Below are positions 11,265-21,875 of a stretch of DNA of 64,000 nucleotides, piece by piece. The translations under genes were made by a program, and so were the position numbers. The DNA lies in contig CAJNDS010000113.1 in NCBI GenBank assembly GCA_905221605.1, forward strand, positions 696,674 through 760,673. Reading direction: 5' to 3'. How positions within the stretch are numbered: position 1 is the stretch's first letter; each line of letters begins with the position of its first letter. This stretch comes from Symbiodinium natans (lineage: Eukaryota; Sar; Dinophyceae; Suessiales; Symbiodiniaceae). The notes below the pieces were generated by a model. The model worked only from the letters and a program-made list of their open reading frames with translations, searched no databases and was not told where the DNA came from.

Positions 11265-11746
11265 CCTTCTGATAATTCCTCCCCCTTCAGAAAAGCTGCG
11301 AAGTTCCAGATCCTGAAGCCCTAAGCCCTAAGCCCTAAACCCTATATAAACCCTAAACCCTAAACCCTAAACCCTAAACCCTAAACCCTAAACCCTAAAC
11401 CCTAAACCTAAACCTAAACCCTATAAGTCCTCTTCATCTCCGTGTGCGGCCCACCGTGTTCCGCCGAAGCGGGGAAGATCCACCTGATTCAGGGTTTAGG
11501 GAGGCTTGGGGTTTCGGGTTTAGGGGGGTTTAGGGTTTAGGGATACTTTTTTGACCTCCCGACTCCCGCATGGCCGCACGAAAGTCCACATTGCAGGGCA
11601 TGCGGCTCATTCGGTACGTGACAGTCGCCCTAAACCCTAAACCCTAAACCCTAAACCCGAAACCCTAAACCCTAAACCCTAAATCCAAACCTTGACTACC
11701 GTGATGAGGGCCGGGCCTCTTGCCAACCACCCGCTTCCTGCAATCA
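11265..11746 (-). CDS. Candidate multi-exon gene fragment with telomere-repeat introns
   Basis: Four islands on the minus strand join in one frame if the telomere-like tracts are removed as introns. 11746..11691 reads VIAGSGWLARGPALITVVK and ends CAAG|GTTTGG. 11629..11556 reads GDCHVPNEPHALQCGLSCGH and ends GGGAG|GTCAAA. 11483..11420 follows CTGAATCAG and reads WIFPASAEHGGPHTEMKRTY. 11312..11265 reads DLELRSFSEGGGIIRR. Introns would be 61, 72 and 107 nt; the first begins with GTTTGG and ends in TTTAG|G taken from the array itself. Two downstream islands (near 11156..11060 and 10885..10800) are also open with acceptors TTTCCTTTCAG and TTTGTGCAG. Short open frames are easy to find in GC-rich DNA, so the support is the combined phase and splice sites, not homology. 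Confidence 0.3.
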
Positions 11747-11751
11747 CTGGT

Positions 11752-11844
11752 TTGGGGTTCAGGGTTCAGGGTTCAGGGTTCACGGTTCAGGGTTCAGGGT
11801 TCAGGGTTCAGGGTTTAGGGTTTAGGGTTTAGGGTTTAGGGTTT
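11752..11844 (+). repeat. TTCAGGG block followed by TTTAGGG block
   Basis: About eight TTCAGGG units (one CACGG) give way to five TTTAGGG units with no spacer; block-wise spread of a variant. Confidence 0.9.
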
Positions 11845-12480
11845 GCGGCGTGGCTTTATTACCCGGACCCTACATCAGGACAGCTGTCCAGGAAGAGTGC
11901 AACATGTTGCTGCCTGAATAGCCTAGCAGTGGGTGCTTGAAACTTCGGGCAACTCGCAACACATCGGCCCGCAACCTACCACACAAACAATGCGTTCATT
12001 ACCAACTTAACCCTAAGCCCTAACAACCCAAATTAAACCCTAAACCATAAACCCTTTGAAACCTGGGACCGGTATGCACTGGCGGCCGAAAGCGCTACAG
12101 GAACCCTAAAGTTTAGGGCTGTTTAGGGTTTGGCTGTTTAGGGTTTAGGGTTTGCACTGAAACCCTCAAACCCTACAGTAATCAAACCCTTGAACCATGC
12201 AGCATACCCTAAAGACCTAAAGCCCTTAATTTTAGGGTTTCGGGTTTAGGGTTCGAAAACGCCCTAAATCCTCAAACCCAAAGCCCTTAAACCCTAAAAC
12301 GCCCTCGAGGCCTTAAAGCCTTCAGCCGAAAAGCCCGTAAAGCCCTTACAGCCCTCAAGCGCCAAACGCCCTCAGACTTTAAAGCACCTCAACCCTACGA
12401 TATATAAACCGTAATATGCTAAACACCCTGAGCACTAAGACCATAACCCCTAAACCCTGAAACCCTTATGCTTTAAATAG

Positions 12481-12955
12481 CCTTTGAATACCCTTCAGGA
12501 TAAATACCCTCTAGATACCCTTTAATAATACCCTCTAACTACCCTCCAATACCCTCAAACTACCCTTTAACTGCCTTTTGAATACCCTTTAACTACCCTT
12601 TGTTAAATACCAAACCCTAAACTCTCAACCCCAAACCCTAACCCAAACCCTAAACCCCAAACCCCAAACCCCAAACCCTGAACCCCAAACCCCAAACCGT
12701 AAACCCCAAACCCTAATTAAACCCTAAACCCTAAACCCTAAACCCTAAACCCCAAACCCCAAACCCCAAACCCCAAACCCCAAACCCCAAACCCCAAACC
12801 CCAAACCCCAAACCCTAAACCCCAAACCCCAAACCGTAAACCCCAAACCTTAATTAAACCCTAAACCCTAAACCCCAAACCCTAAACCCTAAACCCGAAA
12901 CCCCAAACCCCAAACCCTAAACCCCAAACCCTAAACCCTAGACCCTAAACCCTTC
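12481..12955 (-). repeat. ATACCCT-type decayed units grading into CCCCAAA/CCCTAAA array
   Basis: 12481..12605 holds irregular ATACCCTC/AACTACCC units. From 12608 to 12955 CCCCAAA and CCCTAAA units alternate in blocks; a block with CCGTAAACCCCAAACC and TTAATTAAACC appears twice (12695..12724 and 12833..12860), showing a local duplication of about 138 bp. Confidence 0.85.
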
Positions 12956-14201
12956 AAGCTTCGAAGAGTCCTCGTCCTCCGCCATCGGTGACGGCGGAGG
13001 CGGCCGCGGAGGGCCAGGTGTGGGTGGAACCTCAGCGGGGTTTAGGGTTTAGGGTTTAGGGTTTGAGGTTTAGGATTTGGGATTAAGGCTTCAGGTTTAG
13101 GGTTTTACGGTTTAGCGGTTAGGATTTGGGGTTTTCGGGGCGGTTTGGGGGCTGTAGGGTTCTTGGGGGCAGGGCTTGCAGTTCAGGATTCTTGGGTTCC
13201 CTAAGCCCTAAACCCCAAACCCCAAACCCTAAACCCTAAACCCTAAACCCTAGTTTGGGGGGGGAGTTTGAGTTGGTGTATGGGTGTGGCCTGTGTGGCT
13301 GTTGATGAGGTGTGGGGCTCGCCGGCTTCAGGGTTTAGGGTTTAGGGTTTAGGGTTTAGGGTATATGAGCAAATAAAAGCACAAAACGGGCCTTTCGTTC
13401 GAGATTTAGTTTAGGGTCGGGTCGGAGGGGTTTTGGGTTTAGGGAGTTCGGGGGTTGCCAGGATTTTGAGGGCTTTTACGGGCACTCGGGCCTTTAGAGG
13501 TTTCGCGGGGTTCAGGAGTACTAGCTCGTCGGTTTCGGGCTTGAGGGGCCTTTAGGGTTCAGGGTGAGGGGGGGGGGGGGGGGGCACATATAGGTGCCAC
13601 CACACCAAAGCCTGAAACGTAACTGGTCCGGCATCTGCAGTTCGACCCCGAACCCTCAACCCCCCCCCTAAACCCCTAAACCCTAAACCCTCAACCCTCA
13701 ACCCTACACCTTAGGCCGCTTGCCCGAAGTCGACACCATGCCAAGTGCCCAGCCGCATCTGGGTTGGACGCATGCCTGACAGTCTTCTGACGGAGGAAGT
13801 ACGGCGTTGAACATTCTTGGAGTTTGCTAAGGGTTTAGGGTTTAATTAGGGATAAAGCCCCTCAGCCTTAACCAACAAATACCTTTGCATAGGATTCCCG
13901 GGTAAACCCTAAACCCTAAACCCCAAAAAGGAGGCAGGGAGTCCACAGACCGGACATCCCCCCTAAGTCCAACCCGAACTTGGGTTTTAGGGGTTTGGGG
14001 TTTAGGGTTTGGGGTTTAGGGTGTAGGGTTTGGGGTTTAGGGTTTGAGGTTTAGGGTTTGGGGTTTGCGAGTTTGGGAACAGGGTGCCTGCCTTTCATAA
14101 ACGCGACCCGCAATATCCACTCTAAAGACAGACTTCCCGTTTAGGGTTTAGGGTTTAGGGTTTAGGGTTTAGGGTTTAGGGTTTAGGGTTTAGGGGACGT
14201 G

Positions 14202-14512
14202 CATGGTCCCTTTAGTATGGGCCCTTAAACAGGGGACCCCTTATACACCTCTTCTATACCCTACAAAACCCAAGGACCCATAATTGCTGCAGAACCCTCT
14301 AAAGAAGGTTACTTGGAGGTTCAGGGCACTTATAACCCCAATTATCACTGTACTTATAAGCCCCCTGAGTCCCCTGAGTAGGTTTTAAGTAGACTTATAA
14401 TTGGGGTTATAGCCCTAGACCCTAAACCCCAAACCCTAAACGGTTAGAAGTACCCATGAACCTCCAAGTACCCAAAGAACTTCTCTTTCAAGGGCTCCTA
14501 TCCCATGGTCGG
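14202..14512. mobile_element. Family C element interrupted by family D
   Basis: CATGGTCCCTTTAGTATGGG and CCCAAGGACCCATAATTGCT are family C blocks, followed by GAACCCTCTAAAGAA where family D (14307..14473) interrupts. The rest resumes as AAAGAACTTCTCTTTCAAGG and ends near CCCATGGTC. The right end is divergent, so the full extent is uncertain. Confidence 0.4.
14307..14473. mobile_element. Family D element nested in family C, with 6-bp target duplication
   Basis: GGTTACTTGGAGGTTC (14307..14322) and GAACCTCCAAGTACCC (14458..14473) are inverted repeats with one mismatch. AAAGAA flanks both sides (14301..14306 and 14474..14479) as a likely target duplication. The interior contains ACTTATAACCCCAATTAT facing ATAATTGGGGTTATA. 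A short CCCTAAAC tract (14414..14441) lies inside the right arm, so telomere-like DNA entered an already inserted element or grew there. Confidence 0.6.
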
Positions 14513-15661
14513 CCCCCACATTTCGTCTACCCAAGCCCTGAACCAAAATACCCTAAACCCTGAGCCCTAAATCCTAAATCTTCAGGTTTAGGGTTTAGGG
14601 TTTAGGGTTTAGGGTTAGGGGTTTAGGGTTTTAGGGTTTAGGGTTTAGGGTTTAGGGTAAGTTTAGGGTTTAGGGTTGCAGGTAACCCTGGCTCCCTTGC
14701 TAAGGATCCCTCCTTCAGAACCCCCAAATGTGGGAACTGAGCTCCCATCTTCCAGGAGGGCGCGTAGCAGAAAATTACCTCGACGAGGGGAAAGTTTTGG
14801 GTTTCTGTACAGCTTGGAACCCTAGCAAGGATCACAAGTTTATAGCTGTTTCTTAGGAATTATCATACCCCAAACCCTAAACCCTAAACCCTAAACCCTA
14901 AACCCTAAACCCTAAAGCCTAAACCCCCCCAAAAAACATCCAAGTATCCCTAAGGTTTAGGGTTGACTCAGCCCTGGCTCTGGGTATCCGAGCAACTGAG
15001 CGCGACGGCACTGTGAACCAGCATGTCATCTATTTGCTTAAAAACCCTAAAACTAATAATCTCTAGATTGCCCTTGATAAGGAAGACTAGTGTTTATTTT
15101 TCGGGGTTCTTAAGCAATTCGTAGCATATCAGCTAGGGTTTAGGGCTTGGGTTCGTTGAGCGTTGCTACCAGGGTGGGAATGATTGAGGGCTGCCTGATG
15201 CTAAGCCCTCGCCCAACCCCATCCAAGCTAAGGCCGAGCCGACCCCCTCAACCCTAAACCCTAAACCCTAAACCTTAAACCCTAAAATCCTCAATCTAAG
15301 GCCCTAATCCCACCGACAGTAGCTGCTCCAGTCCTATGTGAGACTCCTCGTTCCCTCAAAAGCTGTACTGGACCCAGGTTTAGGGTTTAGGGTTTAGGGT
15401 TTAGGGTTTAGGGTTTAGGGTTAGGGTCTTGAATTTAGGGCATGGGATTGAGGTTTAGGATTTACGGTTTGGGATTTAGGCTCTGGATTTAGGGTCTAGG
15501 ATGTAGAATTTAGGATATGGGGTTTGAGGGTCTAGCATTTAGGGTGTACTACATACTTGAATGGACGGGTCTAAGGCTGCAAGAATAAAGCCCGAAAACA
15601 CGCAGAATTGCGCCTTAAAACTCATTCCCCCTCCTTAGAACCGCAAGCATGAGTACCGACT

Positions 15662-15753
15662 TGGGATGTTCCCCCCTTATACTAATCAGTCCTCAATAGA
15701 CGGTATAACTATAATCCCCATTAAGAACTGTTAGTACAAGGGGGAACATGCCA
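15662..15753. mobile_element. Family A palindromic element, copy 3
   Basis: TTGGGATGTTCCCCCCTTAT opens and ACAAGGGGGAACATGCCAA closes a hairpin of about 92 bp with CAGTCCTCAATAG facing TTAAGAACTG. Confidence 0.65.
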
Positions 15754-16934
15754 AACTGTAAACACCATTCCAGCCGAATTACACAGAACAGCAAACTGTA
15801 CATCCTCACATGCTCAGAAGCACCCCTTGGCGCCGGCAAGCGCATGCGTGTGTGCCCTTGCGGAACTCCTCGAGAGAACACCCTCACATTCTCCTCTTGA
15901 GCACCCTAGACCGAAAACCCAAACCCTGAGCCCTAAACCCTACACCCTAAACCCTATAAAACCCTGAACCCAAAACCCGAAAGGCCTGGTTTGAGCCCGG
16001 GCGCCTCATCTGTGGAGATCTCCGAAAACAGCCAGTTCCCGCGCACTTCCGTGTGCTTCGGGGATGGCCTCAATTTTTTTCCAGGGTTTAGGGCTTATAG
16101 ATTTTACCTGATTTAGAGGGTTTAGGGCCTTTATGGTTCAGGGTTTATAGGGTTTATAGGCCATCTAGGGCTTATAGGGTTTACAGGGTTCAGAGGGCTT
16201 ATAGGGTGACAGGGCTATAGGGGGTTTCTGGGCCAGTCACATGAAGCTTCAGGCCTATCAGGTTTAACCTGAACCAAAAACAACTGGCAAGAATGATGAA
16301 GCTACAAATCCTGTAAGCCATAAACCCTCAGCCCAAAAACTCTTGTTGTGATCTTTCGTCTTCTGTGTGGTGGCGTTTGCGGACTCTGCGTTCAACCCTA
16401 AACCCTAAACCCTAAACCCTAAGCCCTAAACCCTAAGCCCTAAGCCCTAAGCCCTAAACCCTAAACTGCAAACCGCAGCTCTCCGAGCCCAGTCGCGCAC
16501 GAGGGCTGCCGACCGCCGAGGCATAGGAGCCCTGGCGGACAGGGCGGAGGAAGACCTGGCCAGGGTTTAGAGCCAGGGTTTAGGGTTTAGGGTTTAGGGT
16601 TTAGGGTTGGGGTTTGGGGTTTGGGGTTTGGGGTTTAGGGTTTAGGGTTTAGGGTTGGGGTTTAGGGTTTAGGGAACCCTAAACCCTTTTTTATCCTTAC
16701 GTCGGCTCTACGCCTCCCAGAGGGCGTGAGGCTGTTGGGGACCTCGGAGCATCTTTGAGCAGCAAAAAAGGGGCCTGGCCGGGTTTAGGGTTTAGGGTTT
16801 AGGGTTTAGGGTTAAGGGTTAAGGGTTAAGGGTTTAGGGTTAGGGGCTTGGCCAGCCCCAGTTCTGTTCAGATCCAGCTCCTTGCCAGCGAAGGATTCCG
16901 CATGCAGCCGCTCTCAAGGGGTGAAGACTCGTAC

Positions 16935-16996
16935 AGGGTTTAGGGTTTAGGGTTTAGGGTTTAGGGTTTAGGGTTTAGGGTTTAGGGTTTAGGGTT
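16935..16996 (+). repeat. TTTAGGG array, about 9 units
   Basis: Pure heptamer following CTCGTACAG; array-free DNA begins right after it. Confidence 0.95.
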
Positions 16997-17242
16997 ACCC
17001 CTAAAGGTATACCCCAAATGTGGTGCAACAACGTATTCACATGGCACTTTAACATTGTTGAATATGGTGTCTTCTGATATGGAGTGCTTTGTTCTGGTAC
17101 ACTCACTGTATATTAGTATTCTACTATCGTATTGTTTACGCCAGTACTGCGTGCAAAGATATGCTGTGCCCTGTCACATCACATGCTCCAGTATAGCATG
17201 TTCTGAGACCACATAACTCCTAAACCCGTTGCTGGACGTTTA

Positions 17243-17330
17243 CTTAGCTTTGGAGTAGACCCTGGAAAAAGTATATGCTTTTTAGGTAGTGGCTATAATA
17301 GGAACCCAGAACCCCAAAAAAGTATTAAAG
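17243..17330 (+). repeat. Dispersed repeat H, copy 2
   Basis: CTTTGGAGTAGACCCTGGAA, AAGTATATGCTTTTTAGGTA and GTGGCTATAATAGGAACCCA correspond to 9578..9668. Confidence 0.5.
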
Positions 17331-17554
17331 TATAGTACTCCAAAGCCCAGTTTAAAAGCATACCAGATTCCAAAGAGAGCCAGATCTTCTAAATCCGCAA
17401 CTCCGAAAATAGGAATGATGGCGTGTGGTATGCTGACAATCAGAAGGATTGCTGTGTGTCCCAACTTATGGCATTATCCAAGGTGAGGTTGGGCCTGAAG
17501 GTTTGCTTTTTTTAGGGTAGAAAGTTACTCATTAAAAAGGGCGGGGGGGGGGGG

Positions 17555-17604
17555 GTACTATACTCCCTAGTAAGGGCTGTTCCTATAAGGGAGAACATTC
17601 CCAG
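17555..17604. mobile_element. Family A, truncated right half
   Basis: TACTATACTCCCTAGTAAGG then CTGTTCCTATAAGGGAGAAC and ATTCCCA match the right arm of family A. A poly-G run (17544..17556) replaces the left half. Confidence 0.45.
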
Positions 17605-18076
17605 GTATGGTAAAATGCTTATCTTCTCCTTTTAGAGGTCAAGGGGTATGGGTTCGGTTTTGGGGTATGTTGAATCTAGACCTAGGAGTAACCTAGGATT
17701 CCGGGTCCTAGACGAGGACCATAATGGAAAATATTAGTACGTTTGCCCCTAAACCCTAAACCCTAAACCCTAAACCCTAAACCCTAAACCCTAAACACCT
17801 TTGGGCTTTGGCTGCGCTCGTGGAGGGCATCCTGGCTGGCAAGTGCCTCTGCTAGTCAAGGAGATTCCGCACTGGGCCTTGTCACCTGCAACCATGCAAC
17901 CTGTAGGGCCGAGGGTTAGGGTTTAGGGTTTAGGGCCCAAACCCTAAACCCTAAACGCTCAGCGCATATAGGGTTGACCATGCAAGCACTCCTTCCTTGC
18001 GAATCTCCCGCCTTTCTGCCGTGCAGAAGCGCGCGCTTTGCACGCATGGCTCGCAAATTTGGAAAATGACCCACAC

Positions 18077-18327
18077 CTTGGGGACCAAATGAACCCCCAA
18101 ATTGGGGACCCTATCAACCACAATCAACCTTGTAAATTGCCCCTTTAAGGGGTCGTAGGGCAAGTTAATCCCTATTGGGGCATTTAAACGGTACAATTGG
18201 GGTCATATATGCCCTATACTACTATAATCCCTGCTAGCATATATGAACCCTAAACCCTAAAGCCCTTTTTGGGTTCATATGAACCATAAACCCTTTTAGG
18301 GTTCATTTGGTCCCCAAGGCACGATCC
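18077..18327. mobile_element. Family B palindromic element, longest copy
   Basis: The ends CCTTGGGGACCAAATGAACC and GGTTCATTTGGTCCCCAAGG are perfect inverted repeats over at least 20 bp. The interior holds CATATATGCCCTATACTACT, an internal CCCTAAACCCTAAA and a second hairpin around 18245..18310. 251 bp, no gene; the minus-strand ORF here is spurious. Confidence 0.65.
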
Positions 18328-19642
18328 TAGAGCTAGCAGAACCCCCCCCCACGTGAAAGCTTTCTCAAGTCAGTTCTCGCGTGTTGGTAGTTTATTGCCT
18401 TCTTATGTATGGGAGATTGCTATAACTATGTTGTTTCCTTCATACCCCGATATTCTTCTATCCCTATATTCTTATAAGTATCTGATTGTGATCTTAAGGG
18501 CCCACGCTGGCGCCTCGCAGGTAGGGGGTATCACGCCGGCCTGAGGGCGCTACCGCACGCCCGTTATCCGCTGGGTCAGGACGATCAGCAGCAGGTTCAT
18601 GCCGCAGCCCAGCCTCGTATGAGGGTTTAGGGTTTAGGGTTTAGGGTTTAGGGGACATGGAGACCTATGACCCCAGATCTGACCAACAGCCTTCCAGAAA
18701 TCGCGAGAGTAGCGGCTGAGGGGCCTTCAGGTTAGCATCTACATTCCTGGCGTTGTGGGTAGGTAAAACCCCAAACCCCAAAAAGCCAAGTCTCAGCCCC
18801 CTGAACCCAAAAACCCAAAAGAACAACAAAAGCAACCACACCCGCCAAGGGTGGAGCCCTGGAAAAGCGAAGCCTAGACCCTCAAAAAGCATGAAACCCT
18901 AAAGCCCTCAACCCTAAACCCTAAACCCCAAACTTTCCCTAAACCCTAAACCCCAAACTTTCCCTAAACCCTAAGCCCTAAGCCCTAAACTCTAAAGCCG
19001 ACACCCGTTGTCACTTTTGGGGTCCCTGGGCTGGGTGCAGCCTGCAAGGAAGCCCTACGTACCCTTCAAGGGGATGAAGGTTATCCTGCAGCAGACAGGT
19101 AGCCCCTAAACTCTCAAGCCATGGGCAGCCACAAATCCTAGAGCAATAGAACCCTAGAACCCTAGGGTTTAGGGTTTTGGGGGGTTTAGGGTATAGGGTT
19201 GAAGTTTAGGGTGTAGGGTTTATAGGGTTCACGGTTTAGGGTTTAGGGAGAAAGCCCCCCCCCAAAAAAGAGCCGAGCGGCAGGAGCATTAGTAAAGCGT
19301 AGCCGCTGAATGGATACTGCGAATCGTTGCTGCCTGCAGTCGGTTCTGGGACGAACCCTAAACCCTAAACCCTAAACCCTAAACCCTAAACCCTAAAACC
19401 TGGGGAAAAAGAAGAAGCCGGAGATGAGGACTAAGAGAAGAGTGGACGGTATGGGGTTTTGGGGGTTTAGGGTTTAGGGTTTAGGGTTTAGGGTTTGCGG
19501 TTCAGCGTCTCCTGTAAAGTTCTAGGGCTAAGGGCCAGTAATCGTCAAACCGCAACCACTGCTCTACGCCCGCGGTGCAGAAAACCCAGAAACCAAATGG
19601 GTTTCGACCCTAAACTAATTGCCCCAAGCCGTCGACCCTCAA

Positions 19643-19680
19643 CCCCCCCCCCCCCCCCCCCAAAAAAAAAAAAAAAAAAA
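19643..19680. repeat. C19-A19 homopolymer pair
   Basis: Nineteen C directly followed by nineteen A, then CTCGAG. Confidence 0.9.
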
Positions 19681-19882
19681 CTCGAGTCCTTTAACAAGAG
19701 GTGCCCGAAACCTTCCTCAGCAAAAGCACCCCTACACACTCAACCCCTCAAGTGGAATCTCCCCTCAAGCACTAAAGCCCCCCCTTAATTAAAGCCCTGC
19801 AGAAAGCCAGAAAAACCCCAGACCCCCAAACTCTATGCAGAATTCAAAGCACCCATCTAATGATCGCCCCCCTAAAGCCCTT

Positions 19883-19990
19883 TTGGGAGATGTTCCCCCT
19901 TATACTAACACTCCTTCATAGGGAGTTCAATAAGGGGGTACTGTAATCCCTATATGAAGGACTTTATAAGTACAAGGGGGAACATCCCAA
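19883..19990. mobile_element. Family A palindromic element, copy 4
   Basis: TTGGGAGATGTTCCCCCTTA and GTACAAGGGGGAACATCCCAA form the arms. A C-oriented CCCTAAA tract begins a few bases to the right. Confidence 0.65.
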
Positions 19991-20129
19991 CCCCCTAAAC
20001 CCTAAACCCTAAACCCTAAACCCCCTTAAGCCGCCCCGCCCTGCCTGCCGGCTGCGAGCAGGACAGGAGCACACCGCCCACCACTGGGCCCAGCGTCGAG
20101 CCCAAGAAACCTATCCTTGGGAAGTTGGG

Positions 20130-20228
20130 TTTAGGGTTTAGGGTTTAGGGTTTAGGGTTTAGGGTTTAGGGTTTAGGGTTTAGGGTTTAGGGGGGGGGGG
20201 GGTGGGGGGGGGGGGGGGGGGGGGGGGG
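20130..20228 (+). repeat. TTTAGGG array running into a 39-base poly-G
   Basis: About 8.5 heptamers (20130..20189) continue without a break into G13-T-G25 (20190..20228), as if slippage of the GGG part had expanded. Confidence 0.9.
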
Positions 20229-20373
20229 ATCCCTGATTAGAAATTGATCTTAGTATCTCAGGGGGTTGGAGGAAATACCCAGAAGTGTTGCACTCGGGTT
20301 TTTGGACGGGTTGACAGGTTGTGGTTACAGGGTTTGCTAGGTAAAGGGGCGCCAGGCCAATTTCAGGGAGGCA

Positions 20374-20450
20374 GGGTTTAGGGTTTAGGGTTTAGGGTTT
20401 AGGGTTTAGGGTTTAGGGTTTAGGGTTTAGGGTTTAGGGTTTAGGGTCTA
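20374..20450 (+). repeat. TTTAGGG array, about 11 units
   Basis: Pure heptamer after GGCAGGG, last unit TCTAGGG. Confidence 0.95.
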
Positions 20451-20741
20451 GGGTTTTTGGTTGGGTCCTTGCGAGGGGCCACAACCCCCTGACCTTTGTG
20501 GAGGCTCCAAAAACCTCAAAACCAAAACGTTTCATTAAGGTTTAGATATTCATAGGTAGAGAAGGTTCAGGGCTTGGGTGTAGAGTTTAGGGTTTAAGGC
20601 CCTCAAAGCTCCGCGGCGGCTGCAAGACACACTGAGGATTGAGGCTTTATGGCTTGCAGTTCCTCACCCCTGAGCCTGAAGCCCTAAATGATTTGAATCT
20701 TATGGCTTTGAGTCGGGTGGGAGGGGGGGTGGGGCATACTT

Positions 20742-20742
<1 letters not shown>

Positions 20743-20799
<57 letters not shown>
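20743..20799. repeat. 57-base poly-C tract
   Basis: An uninterrupted run of C, the longest homopolymer in the window; candidate i-motif / G-quadruplex and a likely assembly length error. Confidence 0.9.
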
Positions 20800-21327
20800 A
20801 CACCCACTGCCCTACAGCCCAACCAAACCTGCCCCAACGGTCCGAACAGCATTAGAATCAGAGAGGCTCAAACCTGGAGTGAAGGTTCTTGAGGGGTTAT
20901 AACGGGTATAGGGTGTAGGGTTTGGGGTTAGGGGTTTGGGATTTAGGGCCTAGGTTGAGGTTTCACGGGGGGGTTGCCTATGTTTCAACCTTACGCCAAC
21001 CACTCCAAGAGTTCGAAGACTCTACCCCCCCCCCCCCCCCCATTCCCACAACACGTCCTCAAACCCCCAAACCCTGGTTTAGGGGTTTAGGGTTTAGGGT
21101 GTAGAGTTTAGCGCCTAGGCTTTAGGGTAACAACAATTTCCGGCTTTGAGGGTTGAGAGGTTTCGGGCCTCTTGGGTCGGCGGCCTGAGCCGGAGGCTCC
21201 TAAATTAAGGGGAATCTTGTGGCGAGGATCTCCCCTGAACCCTGAACCCGAAACCCTGAACACTGAGCGCTAAGCCCTAAACCTAAGCCCTAAGCCCGAG
21301 ATCCAGCACGCTCCAATACCTGTGTAA

Positions 21328-21392
21328 CCCTTTAGGGTTTATAGGGTTTATAGGGTTTATAGGGTTCATAGGGTTCATAGGGTTCATAGGGT
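21328..21392 (+). repeat. 9-bp GGGTTTATA / GGGTTCATA tandem repeat
   Basis: Seven copies; the first block has TTTATA and the second TTCATA. Similar units occur at 16140..16210 and 46925..46975. Confidence 0.8.
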
Positions 21393-21725
21393 TTTGGGTT
21401 TAGGGTTCATACCTTGTAAGCTATATAGAGGCCCTTAGTATGACTTAGGGCATATTCCTTACACGGGGCATTGGGCGCTTTGAGAGTCCTGGGGCTGTAG
21501 GATTTCTGTAGCCCCTCACTCCCTAATCCCAATTCCATGCCGAACCTAAAACTGAAACCCTAAGCCTAAACCCTAAACCCTAAACCCTAAGCCCTAAGCC
21601 CTAAACCCTAAACCCTAGAACTGAAACCCTCCATCTCTTGGCCGTCGAGGTGCACGCCCCAGAGTCCCAACGCCTCTGCCGAGGACTTGCCCTTCGGCAG
21701 GCAGTCCTGCCACGGGGGGCGGGGG

Positions 21726-21875
21726 GTTAGGGTTTAGGGTTTAGGGTTTAGGGTTTAGGGTTTAGGGTTTAGGGTTTAGGGTTTAGGGTTTAGGGTTTAG
21801 GGTTTAGGGTTTAGGGTTTAGGGTTAGGGTTTAGGGTTTAGGGTTCAGGGTTTAGGGTTTAGGGTTTAGGGTTTA
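21726..21875 (+). repeat. TTTAGGG array, about 21 units
   Basis: Nearly pure, with one TTAGGG and one TTCAGGG unit near 21824-21846. Follows a CGGGGGGCGGGGGG stretch. Confidence 0.95.

Larger units (their letters stand above)
9781..12480. repeat. Array cluster, 9.8-12.5 kb
   Basis: C tracts 10016-10090, 10570-10608, 11206-11268, 11319-11423, 11628-11690; G tracts 9904-9948, 10269-10323, 10700-10780 (variants), 10988-11029, 11501-11543, 11752-11844. 10459-10477 is poly-C. 12000-12480 has only scattered CCCTAAA-like units. Candidate exons at 9809..9905 and 11265..11746; a further minus-strand island at 10609..10688 reads LLAQFWRGLAECEPQVPRIF. Confidence 0.8.
12956..16934. repeat. Array cluster, 13-16.9 kb
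   Basis: C tracts 13202-13252, 13660-13710, 14873-14928, 15249-15285, 15905-15985 (variants), 16395-16467; G tracts 13038-13115, 13329-13362, 13984-14066, 14140-14195, 14586-14676, 15379-15427, 15428-15545 (decayed), 16562-16674, 16781-16848. G-to-C junction at 16670-16690. Poly-G 13569-13586. Confidence 0.85.
16997..17746. other. 750-bp array-free stretch
   Basis: Holds repeat H copy 2, a poly-G run and the family A half copy. The rest is AT-balanced unique DNA without a convincing frame; the overlapping ORFs at 17282..17486 lie in repeat H and are rejected. Confidence 0.6.
17747..20640. repeat. Array cluster, 17.7-20.6 kb
   Basis: C tracts 17747-17795, 17938-17956, 18894-18990, 19355-19398, 19992-20021; G tracts 17914-17935, 18624-18653, 19165-19250 (decayed), 19465-19497, 20130-20189, 20374-20450. 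Head-to-head junction at 17925-17955. The Pro/Lys-rich plus ORF at 19495 comes from the C19-A19 run. Confidence 0.85.

Noticed and set aside
19545-19788. Proline/lysine-rich ORF and its glycine/phenylalanine-rich opposite
   Set aside because: Both read through the C19-A19 homopolymer pair.
20639-20902. ORF with poly-proline
   Set aside because: Comes from the 57-base poly-C run.
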